Source: CAZAMP01 sp964486455 (GTDB lineage Bacteria; Eisenbacteria; RBG-16-71-46; CAZAMP01). Taken from it: a stretch of DNA of 64,000 nucleotides. Position numbers and translations under genes: made by a program. The stretch lies in contig CAZAMP010000012.1 in NCBI GenBank assembly GCA_964486455.1, forward strand, positions 1 to 64,000. The letters run 5' to 3'. Positions 18,424 through 27,934 of this stretch are shown here, piece after piece. The notes beneath the pieces were generated by a model. That model had not been told where the DNA came from. It searched no databases and was given only the letters and a program-made list of their open reading frames with translations. Positions within the stretch are counted from its first letter, which is position 1; the number at the start of each line of letters is the position of its first letter.

Positions 18424-20094
18424 CTATCGAGTCAGGACCAATCTACCGCTTTGCTGAGTCGTTTCCATGTTGAGGCGGTAGAAGTATATGCCACTGGGCA
18501 CCTGAATGCCCGCGTTGTCACGAGAATCCCAAACGCGCTCGTGGAGCCCCGCGGACAGGGCCTTATCCTCCAGAAGCCGGATCTCACGTCCGCCGACATC
18601 AAAGATCCGAAGCGTCGCATGACCGGACGCGGCCAGCTCGAAGTGGATCTTCGTGGCGGGGCGGAACGGATTCGGCGCCGCATAGAGAGATGTGATCAGA
18701 CCGTCCGTGACCACCGGCACACCGGTTGCACCGTCGCAATCGCCATATCCGAGAGCACCTATGGGGCCGCAGTTTTCCTGGTTCGGGTGATTTCCGGGCA
18801 GGCACGGCGAGTCGATGTGCAGCCCATAGTCATCATTGGGCATATCACAGAAGAGCGGATCGGCGGCGAAGTTGCCGGCGGTGCCCGCCTGGTCCGCGAT
18901 GCATCCAACCCAGTCCCCGCCGTCGTTTCCGTATACATCACAGCAGGTTAGCACCGGAAGTGAGACCGGGTCCTCGCCTTCCTGGCAGTTGAGCGCGCGG
19001 TTGGGTGTGTTGAAGGCGATGATGGTCTGTTCGATCGTGGGATCCGAGGCCCAGAGTCCGATCCCGCTCCCCGCCGACCATGTCTGATCCGAGTCGGAGA
19101 TGTTGGCCACGATCGTACAGCGAGTGATGTTGAGAGTTCTGGCGAAGTTCGCGTAGATACCGCCGCCGTCCGAGAACGCGTCGGAGACATCGTTGCGGGT
19201 GATGAGGCAGCGATCGAGGTTCACGTGTGAATCGTCGACGTAGACGCCGCCACCCGGACCGTAGCCGCCGGTGGTCGAGTTCCCCTGGATGGAGCAGAGA
19301 GTGACGTAGACCTGCGCTTCCTCCATCGCCGCGAAGCCGCCTCCGGCACCCGTCGACAGATTGTCGTTTATCTCGCAGTCGGAGATGTTGAGAGTGGACG
19401 AAATGACCGTCACGCCTCCACCCTGACCGTTCACCGTGTCGAGGTAGTTGTTCGAGATGATGCAGCTGTAGATCACCGGTGACGAGCCGGCGCGCACGTA
19501 GAGCCCGCCGCCGAGCGGGGCGTGGTTGCCGGTGATCCGGCAATCCCAAACGGTGCCGCTGGCCTGGTCCTCGAACGCGATTCCTCCGCCCTGCTTGGCT
19601 CCGTTGTCGGTAATCTCGCAATCGTGGATCATCGGTGCGGAACTGAAGATGGCGATGATGCCGCCGTCACCGCAGCCCGTTATTTCGCAGTCGGTAATCG
19701 TGGGGTCGGATCCATCGCGCATGAAGATGGCCGCTCCGTACACCTCGGCGAACGCGTTGGTGATCGTGAATCCCTCGATTCGCGCGTCTGTGACATCCTG
19801 ACAGTGGATGCCGCGTCCGAGATCCTCACAGTCGAGTGTGGTCACACCTTGACCGGAGCCCTTCAGCGTAACGCCGGACTTCATGATGACGGCACAAAGG
19901 GTCGTGTCCGGTGGGGGGGGGTAGTGTGTGACATCACCGTAGGTGCCGCCTGCCACCAAGACCGTGTCGCCGTACTGGGCCGCGTCGACCCCCTCCTGGA
20001 TCGTGCCGTACTCACTCGGCACATGATGAGTCGTGGCCTGGGAGAAGCTCCCAAAGACCAATGCGATAGCAGCCAGAATGAGCCATCTTCTCAT
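18424..20094 (-). CDS. Secreted right-handed parallel beta-helix protein with FlgD-like C-terminus
   Basis: A 556-residue protein; the start chosen is the ATG beginning RRWLILAAIALVFGSFSQATT (signal peptide) behind GGGGGATCC. The opening HHVPSEYGTIQEGVDAAQYG with DTVLVAGGTY is the usual start of pectate-lyase-like beta-helix proteins. Roughly twelve coils follow, each containing 'I-x-D/N-C-x-I-x-x-N' and 'GGG-[IGL]' motifs (SDPTITDCEITGCGDGG, SGTVWDCRITGNHAPLGGG, LNISDCEINDN). The end has a FlgD-like module (SLYAAPNPFRPATKIHFELA, VPSGIYFYRLNME, tail LVLTR). No catalytic residues typical of pectate lyase are evident, so a binding or structural surface role is likely. It is divergently transcribed from the second C25-like gene. 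Confidence 0.85.
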   Translation of the reverse strand: MRRWLILAAIALVFGSFSQATTHHVPSEYGTIQEGVDAAQYGDTVLVAGGTYGDVTHYPPPPDTTLCAVIMKSGVTLKGSGQGVTTLDCEDLGRGIHCQDVTDARIEGFTITNAFAEVYGAAIFMRDGSDPTITDCEITGCGDGGIIAIFSSAPMIHDCEITDNGAKQGGGIAFEDQASGTVWDCRITGNHAPLGGGLYVRAGSSPVIYSCIISNNYLDTVNGQGGGVTVISSTLNISDCEINDNLSTGAGGGFAAMEEAQVYVTLCSIQGNSTTGGYGPGGGVYVDDSHVNLDRCLITRNDVSDAFSDGGGIYANFARTLNITRCTIVANISDSDQTWSAGSGIGLWASDPTIEQTIIAFNTPNRALNCQEGEDPVSLPVLTCCDVYGNDGGDWVGCIADQAGTAGNFAADPLFCDMPNDDYGLHIDSPCLPGNHPNQENCGPIGALGYGDCDGATGVPVVTDGLITSLYAAPNPFRPATKIHFELAASGHATLRIFDVGGREIRLLEDKALSAGLHERVWDSRDNAGIQVPSGIYFYRLNMETTQQSGRLVLTR

Positions 20095-20281
20095 TGCTGG
20101 ATCCCCCGTGTTGATAGTTCTGGCCCCGATTGGAACGCGTGGAACACATGTAGGCCGTAGCATATTGACCCTACTATGATATAATATAGCCACTGTTGAT
20201 CGCAATCGGCATCTACGTGAACACATTATCGGGGGGCCGTTTAGGCCCTTTATTTTTCTATGCCTACCAATGGAGGTAGTT
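20095..20281. promoter_or_regulatory. Divergent AT-rich promoter region
   Basis: The intergenic space between two divergent surface-protein genes is unusually AT-rich for this genome. A perfect TATAAT is at 20180-20185 on the plus strand, with overlapping TATATT/TATATC boxes on the minus strand and TTGCGA upstream of them. The plus-strand TATAAT lacks a well-spaced -35. Both genes probably start here. Confidence 0.35.
20234..20257 (+). terminator. Terminator-like hairpin in the leader of the second C25-like gene
   Basis: GGGCC, loop GTTTA, GGCCC, followed by TTTATTTTT. This matches intrinsic terminator form but lies 25 bases before the start codon of the large peptidase gene and after the TATAAT. 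It could reduce or gate transcription into the gene, i.e. act as a leader terminator. The stem is only five pairs, so a chance structure is possible. Confidence 0.4.
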
Positions 20282-23200
20282 ATGCGGAACGCGACTCTCC
20301 TCGCCATGGTCTGCACCCTGGTCGCATTCTCTACAGCATCCGCAATCGACTCCACCGTGTTGGGTTTGGAGGACGGTGAGCTTCCCCGAGTGGAGGTTCT
20401 GTCCTCGGACGACACCGGTGTCAGCTTCTTATTCGAGCTGCCGGAGATGTCGGTGGAAGAGCTTTCGGTTGGAAACAGCCAATTTCAGCTCGTCACCATC
20501 CCGGGTGGGGTTCTGAGAGGTGATGTTGGGGCGCCCTCGCTCCCCAGTTATGCGCGACTTGTGGCGATCCCGGACGCATCGGGCGTCCAGGTGTCCGTCG
20601 TCATTGAGCAGGAGGACGAGCTAAACGGCTTCAATCTTCTGCCCATGCAGGCGGACGAGGGGAACGAATTCGCACACGACTTAGCGGCGTATTCTCGCGA
20701 TAGCTACAATGACGATCCCTCGGTCAGCGTCGGCAGCCCGGCGATCATGCGAGATCTTCGGGTTGTGCCGATCACGTTCCGGCCGGTCAAATACAACCCG
20801 GTACGCGGAACCCTTAGCGTCGCACGCCGCATGCGCGTGGACGTGGACTTCACGGGCACGGATTTCCACAACGCCCGCCAGGACCGCCGTCGCCCTATCG
20901 CACCCAGCTTCGACGAGATGTATCGCGAAGTCGTGGTCAACTACGCCGAATGGCGGGGGGCGCGTGACGAGACGGTGACTCCGGGCACCTACCTCGTGAT
21001 TTGCCCGAACAACTCGGAGGTGACGAGTCGACTTCAGCCGCTTCTCGATTGGCGCGAGCGGAAGGGGACGCCTGTCTATCTCGCTACGACCTCCGAAACC
21101 GGCACGAGCCGCACCCAGATCAAGAACTTCATCCAGAACGCTTACAACAACTGGGCGAATCCGCCTGAGTACGTGGTCTTCGCCGGTGACGCCGACGGAT
21201 CCTACACGATCCCGACCTGGTTCGAATCCTCCAGTGGCTACAACGGTGAGGGTGATCACCCATACTGCCAGCTCGAGGGCGGCGACGTCCTCGCCGACGT
21301 TCATCTGGGTCGTCTGTCCTTCGGCAGTACAAGTGAACTGGAGACGATCGTCGCCAAATCCACGGGCTACGAGAACAACCCGTCCACCGGCACCGATCCC
21401 GAGTGGTTCACGCGCGCCTGTTTGGTCGGCGACCCCAGCGCTTCGGGCCCCAGCACGATCACGGTCCAGCGGTGGATTAAGTCGCGTCTCCTTCAGATCG
21501 GGTACACGGACGTGGACACGGTCTTCAGCGGCTCGTACGTAACGTCGATGCGCAACGCGCTCAACCTCGGCGACACGATCTTTAGCTATCGCGGTTACTA
21601 CGGCATGAGCGGATGGACAAACAGCAACACCAACCAGCTGAGCAACACCTGGGAGCTGCCGTTCTGCATCATCATTACGTGTGATACCGGTTCCTTTGCG
21701 TCGGGAACGGCGCGCTCCGAAGGCTTCCTGCGGGCCGGAACATCGGGCTCGCCAAAGGGCGGCATTGGTGCCATCGGAACCGCCACCATCGGCACGCACA
21801 CGCGGTACAACAACTGCATGCACTATGGGATCCTCCGCGGCCTCCTATGGGACGGTCAGACGACGATGGGCTCCGCGCTCACCCGCGGCAAGCTCGAGCT
21901 CTACATGAACTACATCGACGTGGAGGCAACACAGGTCCTCATATGGTCCCATTGGAACACCCTGATGGGAGACGCGGGCGTCGACATCTTCACGGGATAT
22001 CCCGAGCCGATGACCGTCACGCATCCGACGATGACGCATATCGGAGCGAACGCGATCACCGTCGAGGTGGAGGACGACTTCGGATTTCCGATCGCGGACG
22101 CTCAGGTCTGCCTGATGAAGGGAAGCGAGACCTACTCTGTTGGCCATACGAACTCCAGCGGAGAGCTCGAGCTCCCCGTCAACGTGACGACGATCGGCGA
22201 GATACTGGTCACGGTCACGAAGCACAACCAGCATCCGCACTTCTCCACGATCCCCGTCTACTCGGGCGGGACTTTTGTCGCTTTCAATGCCGCCTCGGTC
22301 GACGATGATCAATCGGGATCGAGCAGTGGCAACGGCGACGGTCTCATCAATCCAGGCGAGACGATTGAGCTCCAGGTCCAGTTGAAGAACTTCGGTACGA
22401 TCATCGCGGAGGGCGTTTCCGCCACGCTGAGTTCTACCGACCCGTACGTCATCATCACCGACGCGACCGAGGACTACGGGGACATCTCGGGGGGCGCCCA
22501 GGTCTGGAGTCCTGATGATTTCGACGTGACGATCAGCCCGGCGTGTCCGAACAGTCGAACCATTCGCTTCGGTCTGGACGTCACTTCCGGCAGGGATGAG
22601 TGGCACTCACTGATCGATCTGGATGTCGTCACGGCCGACCTCGTGACCGACGGGCAGACGCTCTACGGGTCCGGAAACGGCCGACTTGATCCCGGTGAGA
22701 CCGTTGAGCTGAGCGTCGAGCTGAGAAACAACGGCGACGCAACCGCAACCAGCGTCTTCGGTACGCTCGAGTCGCTGAGCCCGTTCGTTTCCGTACTCGA
22801 CGCGTCGGGCAGCTACGGCACGATCGGCGTCGGCGGCACGGCCGAGAACACCAGTGACCGTTACGAGATCAGCGCGGATCCGGGCGCGTTCGAAGGACAC
22901 GTCGCAAACTTCAATCTGATCACGCAGTTCAACGGCTCGGTCACGGACACCGCATTCGTCACGCTGACCGTCGGTCTGGTATCGAGCAACGACCCCGTGG
23001 GGCCCGATATGTACGGGTACTACGCGTTCGACAACACGGACACGGGTTATCAGCACGCCCCGGTCTACAACTGGATCGAAATCGATCCCAGCTACGGCGG
23101 TAGCGGTACGGTGCTGCCGCTCAACGACAACGGCGATGGGCAGGATGCGTCCACTGACGTGGACCTCCCGTTCGACTTTCAGTACTACGGCGTGACGTAC

Positions 23201-25099
23201 GATCGGGCCACCGTTTGCTCGAACGGCTGGCTCGCAATGGGGTCGACCTGGCTCAGGACCTATCGGAACTGGACGATTCCAGGTGCCGGTGGACCGGACG
23301 CCATGCTGGCTGTCTTCTGGGATGACCTCGAGGACACGGAAAACGATATCTACCACTACTACGATGAAGCGAACCACCGGTGGATCGTGGAGTGGAGCCG
23401 CGTCCGAAACGACTACGGCGGCGCCAGCGAGACATTCCAGGCGATCCTCTATGATCCCGCCCACCATCCGACCGAGACCGGTGACGGCATCATCGAATAC
23501 CAGTACAACGACATCACGGTGACCGATCCGGTCGACGGCTATTGCACCGTCGGCATCGAGAACCAGGACCAGTCCGACGGCGTTCTCTACACGTTCTTCA
23601 ACCAATACCCGGGAGGGGCCGCGACGCTGACGGACGGACGAGCGATCCGGTTCGTCGCGATGCCCATCACCGCGACCGGTCGCCTGGAGGGGACGGTCAC
23701 GAACGGGTCGTGGGGTAACACGCCGATCGAGGGCGCCGAGGTTACGCTTCTCGAAAGCGGTCAGACGCTGGTCACCGGACCCAGCGGAACGTACGGCGGA
23801 ATGGTTTCCATCGGGAGCTACACGGTATCCTCCGCCCATCCGAGCTTCGAACCCGACACGGCCTACGGTGTGTCGGTGATCGACGACGGCATCACCAATC
23901 TCGACTTTTCGCTGACTGACATCGGCGGCCCCATCATCACGACCCAGCAACACGCGTCGACGAACGACACGTTGGGTCCGTACTCGATCATTGTGAACAT
24001 CGAGGAATACTCAGGGCTTGCCGAGAAGACGCTCCACTACAGCTTGAATGGCGGTGAATTCGTACCCGTGCCGATGACTTCGATCGGTGACGACGAGTAC
24101 GTCGGCTCGATTCCGGGGCAAACGTACGGCACACTGATCGAGTACTACATCTATGCACGGGATGAGCTCGACTACGAGACGGTGGATCCTCCGGGCGCAC
24201 CGATCATCCTCTTTGCGTTCACCATCACCGAGGTCGTCGAGGTCTTGGATGACGATTTCGAGCTGGATCAGGGTTGGACGATTGGCGCGGCCGGCGACAA
24301 CGCATCGACGGGCGTCTGGATCTGGGCCGATCCTGTCGGAACCGAGTACAGTGGCAATCCGGTGCAGCCGGAGGATGATCACACGGCCGATCCAGGCGTG
24401 CTGTGCTACGTCACCGGAAACACCGCGGTTGGCGGCGGCCCCGGCGACAATGATGTCGATGGTGGGAAGACGACGCTGCTCTCGCCGGTCTTCGATCTCA
24501 GCGAGTACACGACCGCGGAGCTCACATACTGGGTCTGGTACACGAACGACCGCGGGAACGATCCCAACAACGACTACTGGGATGTGGATGTGACCGCGAA
24601 CGGTTCGAACTGGTTCCACCTGGAGAACACGACCCAGAGCACTAATGCGTGGGTGGAGCGCACGTTCCTACTCGAAGAACACGTCACGCTCTCGAACACG
24701 GTGCAGCTACGCTATGTTGCGGCGGATGAAGGCGACGGTTCGCTCGTGGAAGCGGCGGTCGACGACTTTCTCTTGATCGCCCGCAACGAGACCGTCGGCG
24801 TGGATGGCGCCGTCATCGCGACCGACTATGGGCTGGATCCGTGCCATCCGAATCCGTTCAACCCGATGACGACCATCACGTATCGTGTGCCGACGAGCTC
24901 GTCGGTGAAGCTCCAGCTCTACGACGTCAATGGCCGGTTGGTTCGGACGCTCGTGGACGGTCGGGTGGACGTGGGTCAGCATTCCGTGCGTTGGGACGGA
25001 CGGACTGACAACGGACGCGCGGTTGCATCCGGCGTGTACTTCATGCGTCTCGAGGCACCGGGCTACATGCAGGTGCGGCAGCTGACGCTACTGCGCTGA
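20282..25099 (+). CDS. Large secreted C25-like peptidase with multidomain C-terminus and FlgD-like tail
   Basis: A 1605-residue protein started at the ATG behind GGAGG (an in-frame ATG four codons upstream overlaps the ribosome site). Signal peptide: NATLLAMVCTLVAFSTASA. The C25 region (~210-560) has YLVICPNNSEVTSRLQPLLD, YVVFAGDADGSYTIP, DVHLGRLSFGSTSE and IFSYRGYYGMSGW, then FCIIITCDTGSFASG. The nucleophile Cys is kept (~466), while the expected catalytic His position is Tyr (RGYYG). Then come an Ig-like C25 tail, two CARDB-like segments (DDDQSGSSSGNGDGLINPGE; GSGNGRLDPGETVELSVEL), a YGYYAFDNTDTGYQ beta domain shared with the other C25-like protein, a carboxypeptidase-regulatory-like domain (GRLEGTVTNGSWGNTPIEGA), a jelly-roll-like domain (DDDFELDQGWTIG), and a FlgD-like end (HPNPFNPMTTITYRV, tail LTLLR). 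Confidence 0.87.
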   Translation: MRNATLLAMVCTLVAFSTASAIDSTVLGLEDGELPRVEVLSSDDTGVSFLFELPEMSVEELSVGNSQFQLVTIPGGVLRGDVGAPSLPSYARLVAIPDASGVQVSVVIEQEDELNGFNLLPMQADEGNEFAHDLAAYSRDSYNDDPSVSVGSPAIMRDLRVVPITFRPVKYNPVRGTLSVARRMRVDVDFTGTDFHNARQDRRRPIAPSFDEMYREVVVNYAEWRGARDETVTPGTYLVICPNNSEVTSRLQPLLDWRERKGTPVYLATTSETGTSRTQIKNFIQNAYNNWANPPEYVVFAGDADGSYTIPTWFESSSGYNGEGDHPYCQLEGGDVLADVHLGRLSFGSTSELETIVAKSTGYENNPSTGTDPEWFTRACLVGDPSASGPSTITVQRWIKSRLLQIGYTDVDTVFSGSYVTSMRNALNLGDTIFSYRGYYGMSGWTNSNTNQLSNTWELPFCIIITCDTGSFASGTARSEGFLRAGTSGSPKGGIGAIGTATIGTHTRYNNCMHYGILRGLLWDGQTTMGSALTRGKLELYMNYIDVEATQVLIWSHWNTLMGDAGVDIFTGYPEPMTVTHPTMTHIGANAITVEVEDDFGFPIADAQVCLMKGSETYSVGHTNSSGELELPVNVTTIGEILVTVTKHNQHPHFSTIPVYSGGTFVAFNAASVDDDQSGSSSGNGDGLINPGETIELQVQLKNFGTIIAEGVSATLSSTDPYVIITDATEDYGDISGGAQVWSPDDFDVTISPACPNSRTIRFGLDVTSGRDEWHSLIDLDVVTADLVTDGQTLYGSGNGRLDPGETVELSVELRNNGDATATSVFGTLESLSPFVSVLDASGSYGTIGVGGTAENTSDRYEISADPGAFEGHVANFNLITQFNGSVTDTAFVTLTVGLVSSNDPVGPDMYGYYAFDNTDTGYQHAPVYNWIEIDPSYGGSGTVLPLNDNGDGQDASTDVDLPFDFQYYGVTYDRATVCSNGWLAMGSTWLRTYRNWTIPGAGGPDAMLAVFWDDLEDTENDIYHYYDEANHRWIVEWSRVRNDYGGASETFQAILYDPAHHPTETGDGIIEYQYNDITVTDPVDGYCTVGIENQDQSDGVLYTFFNQYPGGAATLTDGRAIRFVAMPITATGRLEGTVTNGSWGNTPIEGAEVTLLESGQTLVTGPSGTYGGMVSIGSYTVSSAHPSFEPDTAYGVSVIDDGITNLDFSLTDIGGPIITTQQHASTNDTLGPYSIIVNIEEYSGLAEKTLHYSLNGGEFVPVPMTSIGDDEYVGSIPGQTYGTLIEYYIYARDELDYETVDPPGAPIILFAFTITEVVEVLDDDFELDQGWTIGAAGDNASTGVWIWADPVGTEYSGNPVQPEDDHTADPGVLCYVTGNTAVGGGPGDNDVDGGKTTLLSPVFDLSEYTTAELTYWVWYTNDRGNDPNNDYWDVDVTANGSNWFHLENTTQSTNAWVERTFLLEEHVTLSNTVQLRYVAADEGDGSLVEAAVDDFLLIARNETVGVDGAVIATDYGLDPCHPNPFNPMTTITYRVPTSSSVKLQLYDVNGRLVRTLVDGRVDVGQHSVRWDGRTDNGRAVASGVYFMRLEAPGYMQVRQLTLLR

Positions 25100-25120
25100 G
25101 GACTGATAGAGAGTCCCATC

Positions 25121-25165
25121 GCGCCGGTTGGGGGCAGGCGGAGTGCTCCCGCCCGGCGCTTTTTT
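25121..25165 (+). terminator. Intrinsic terminator
   Basis: Seven-base perfect stem GCGCCGG/CCGGCGC (25121-25127 with 25153-25159) enclosing a partly paired 25-base inner region, followed directly by six T residues (25160-25165). It lies 21 bases after the C25-like peptidase stop and separates it from the nuclease gene. Confidence 0.85.
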
Positions 25166-25252
25166 CTGCCGAAGCGCCTCTTCTCACCCTGCCCCGGTGA
25201 TCCGCGGGTGCGAGAAGTGGCGGACCGCCGGCAAAGCCGCTATTGTCAGCGT

Positions 25253-26692
25253 ATGTCACGGATCGTTCTCTCCGTAGGCCACGTCGTTCTCGCCGGGCGG
25301 GATCCGTTCGGGCTTTGGCATGAGCTGAACGGCGATCCGGATCAACGCGATCGGCCCGATGCGTTCTCGGAATTTCTCGTCGAGCGGGGGATCGCGTGGG
25401 AACAACAGATCCTGTCCCGGCGCCACACTGACTTCCTCGATCTCAGCGATCTCTCTTTCACTCAGGCACTCGAGGAAACGCGCCGGGCGCTACGGTCCGA
25501 TTCGCCACCAATCTACCAGGGCGCACTTGACGACGAGACCCTTGGCGTCCGGGGACGCCCGGATCTGCTGGTCCCATTCGCCGGATCGATCCGCGTTGAA
25601 GAGTACAAGCTCGCCGGTCACACGAAGGTGGATCATCTGACGCAGGCGATGATCTACGCTGATCTCGCCGAACGGCAATCCGGGAAGCACGCCGACGCCG
25701 TCGTCGTTACGCGAGTCGGGAATGAGACTCATGTCGAACGCGATTCGGGGGCCGTTCGGGACGCCGTTCGGAGAGCACGAGAGATCGTCGAGGCCCCCGA
25801 GCCACCGGCGCCTGTCTACAACTGCCGGGAGTCCCGGTGGAAGTCCCTTCAGGACGAAGAGGCGAAACGACGTCGGCACGTCAGCCTCGCCGTCGGGGTG
25901 GGACCGTCGATGGTGGCATCACTTCAATACGCCGGGCTCAATACCCTGGAGGCGATTGCCCGCGCGGACGATCAGACCCTCATGGATCTTCCGGGCGTGG
26001 GGCGACGCAAGCTTACGAAGATCCGGCGCTCCGCGAACGCGCTCGTTCGCGATGAAGTACAACGAATCGGACCGTGGACGGTGGAGGCGGATACCCCGGC
26101 GCTGGAGCTCTTCATCGACCTGGAGGGCTCGGGGGAGCTCTTTCAAGACGATCCATCGTGGAACTGTCTCTACCTGACGGGAGTAATCCCACGTGAGCGC
26201 ACCGGCGGTGAAGCCGCCTACGAGTCGTTCATGGCCGGACGGCCTGATCAAGAAGGGATTGCGCTCGGGGCGTTCCTCGAGTATCTGGAAGGTCTCGGCG
26301 GATACGCCCTCTATCACTGGAGCCACTACGAGCGCACCGAGCTTCGCAAGACATGCGAGCGGCATGGCTGGTTGGATCGCTATGAAAACCTGATCGGGCC
26401 GCATCTCGTGGATCTGTGCGATAAGGCCCAGCGGGCGTTCGTTCTGCCGTTGCCGGGCTGGTCGGTGAAGCTGGTCGCTCCTTACTTCGGCTTTCATTGG
26501 ACGTACGGCGCCGATGAGATCGGGGCTATGACGAGCGCCATCGTGTGGTTTCGGCAGGCCGAGGCCGGAGGAAAAGGCGAGGGGCTCGACAAGGTCCTGC
26601 AATACAACGAGGACGATTGTCGGGCGATGATTGCCGTGAAGGATGGCCTCGCGCGGCTTGACCGCGATGTTCCCTGGGAGGGTTCAACATGA
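25253..26692 (+). CDS. TM0106-type RecB-like nuclease with HhH and RNase H-like domains
   Basis: A 479-residue protein of the 'TM0106 family RecB-like nuclease' type. The N-terminal PD-(D/E)XK-like part has QGALDDETLGVRGRPDLLV and IRVEEYKLAGH (D...ExK core). A helix-hairpin-helix follows (NTLEAIARADDQTLMDLPGVGRRK). The C-terminal half is RNase_H_2-like, with ALELFIDLEGSG, YALYHWSHYERTEL, HLVDLCD and YNEDDCRAMIAVKDGL (Asp/Glu metal-site pattern). The ATG is chosen over a GTG 45 bases upstream because it places the protein's first strand at residue 4; neither has a clear ribosome site. The role in DNA/RNA processing in this family is not firmly known. Its stop overlaps the next start in an ATGA, pairing it with an unrelated cell-wall enzyme. 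Confidence 0.82.
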   Translation: MSRIVLSVGHVVLAGRDPFGLWHELNGDPDQRDRPDAFSEFLVERGIAWEQQILSRRHTDFLDLSDLSFTQALEETRRALRSDSPPIYQGALDDETLGVRGRPDLLVPFAGSIRVEEYKLAGHTKVDHLTQAMIYADLAERQSGKHADAVVVTRVGNETHVERDSGAVRDAVRRAREIVEAPEPPAPVYNCRESRWKSLQDEEAKRRRHVSLAVGVGPSMVASLQYAGLNTLEAIARADDQTLMDLPGVGRRKLTKIRRSANALVRDEVQRIGPWTVEADTPALELFIDLEGSGELFQDDPSWNCLYLTGVIPRERTGGEAAYESFMAGRPDQEGIALGAFLEYLEGLGGYALYHWSHYERTELRKTCERHGWLDRYENLIGPHLVDLCDKAQRAFVLPLPGWSVKLVAPYFGFHWTYGADEIGAMTSAIVWFRQAEAGGKGEGLDKVLQYNEDDCRAMIAVKDGLARLDRDVPWEGST

Positions 26693-27912
26693 GGTGGACG
26701 GTGTTCGGCGCTTTGCGCATTGGCATGGCGGCCAGCTTGATCGCGCTCCTGTCGATCGGTGTCATCGGTTGCGGAGGACCAAACGCTCCCGAGCCGCTGC
26801 AGGAGGAACTCCCTCCCTTGGTCGTTTTCCTACCCGAATCGTTGAGCTTCGAGCCGTTTCCGTGCGCGTCGGCCATGCTCGTGGAGGCTGGCACCGGACG
26901 TGTGCTCTACGAACAAGATGCCGATCAACCACGTGCACCGGCATCAATCGCTAAGATGACGCTCGAGCTCATCGTGATGGAGCGCATCGCGGAGGGTGAG
27001 CTGAGTCTGGATGACCCGATTCGTGCTTCGGCCTGGGCGAGCAAGATGGGTGGGTCGCAGGTCTTTCTGAAGGATGGTGAGATCTTCCCCGTGCGCGACC
27101 TGATGAAGTCAATCGCCATCGCATCCGCCAATGATGCGTGTGTGGCGCTGGCGGAGCACATGGGCGGCTCCACGGATGCCTTCGTTGACATGATGAACTC
27201 GCGTGTCGAGCGGCTCGGATGCGGCGCGACTCAATACGTGAACGTTCATGGTCTCGATGACAATCCGTACCGTTTCAACGTAACCACCGCCAGCGACATC
27301 TCGAAGATCGCGTTGGAGATACTACGCTACCCGGAGGTTCTCGAGTGGTCGGCAATGGTGCGCGAACCGTTTCGGAACGGGACGTTCATCCTCGAGAACA
27401 CGAACACGCTCATCGGCCGCTTCGCCGGGATGGATGGGATCAAGACAGGGTTCACCGATCGTGCCGGCTACTGTCTATGCGCGACGGCCGAACGCAGGGG
27501 CATGCGACTCGTATCGGTCGTCCTGGGCGCGGAGAGTCGTGAGGATTGCGCCAAGATCACGTCGCGCCTCATGACGCGCGCCTACAACGACATTCGTTTG
27601 GTCAGTTTGGCGACACGCGGCGAGCCGGTGACGGAGCAGGCGGTCGTGGTGAAGCAGAGCCAGGCGGCGGAGATCTATCCACTGGCCACGCGTGACGTGC
27701 GGATATTCGTGCCGGCACATGAGGCCGGAAAGGTGCGCCTACGTACGCAACTCAATGATCCGCTACTTTCGCCGCTCGTCGAGGGAAGTCCGGTCGGGGA
27801 AGCGATCATCTACTACGGCGACGAGCAGCTCGGTCGTGTCACGCTGGCATCCGATCGCGAGATCGAGGCGAAGGGATTTCGGGCGTGGCTTCGGGGCGCC
27901 TTCGGCGGCTAG
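26689..27912 (+). CDS. dacA: D-alanyl-D-alanine carboxypeptidase (S11, PBP5/6-like) lipoprotein
   Basis: Removes the terminal D-Ala of peptidoglycan stem peptides in the periplasm. The 407 residues show the complete S11 motif set: S86-I-A-K89 (nucleophile and general base), S146-A-N148 and K252-T-G254. The C-terminal ~90 residues form the usual PBP5 C-terminal domain (VRIFVPAHEAGKVRLR, GEAIIYYGDEQLGRVTL). A lipobox-like GVIGC (C28) suggests lipid anchoring. Unlike E. coli PBP5, there is no obvious C-terminal amphipathic anchor beyond GFRAWLRGAFGG. The start overlaps the nuclease stop by 4 bases. The gene downstream is convergent and 22 bases away. Confidence 0.95.
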   Translation: MRWTVFGALRIGMAASLIALLSIGVIGCGGPNAPEPLQEELPPLVVFLPESLSFEPFPCASAMLVEAGTGRVLYEQDADQPRAPASIAKMTLELIVMERIAEGELSLDDPIRASAWASKMGGSQVFLKDGEIFPVRDLMKSIAIASANDACVALAEHMGGSTDAFVDMMNSRVERLGCGATQYVNVHGLDDNPYRFNVTTASDISKIALEILRYPEVLEWSAMVREPFRNGTFILENTNTLIGRFAGMDGIKTGFTDRAGYCLCATAERRGMRLVSVVLGAESREDCAKITSRLMTRAYNDIRLVSLATRGEPVTEQAVVVKQSQAAEIYPLATRDVRIFVPAHEAGKVRLRTQLNDPLLSPLVEGSPVGEAIIYYGDEQLGRVTLASDREIEAKGFRAWLRGAFGG

Positions 27913-27934
27913 CCGCGTCGTCGAGCCGCACATG

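Noticed and set aside
22607..23953. 448-codon open frame antisense to the second C25-like gene
   Set aside because: No domain, no start signal, and the sense strand has unambiguous domains throughout.
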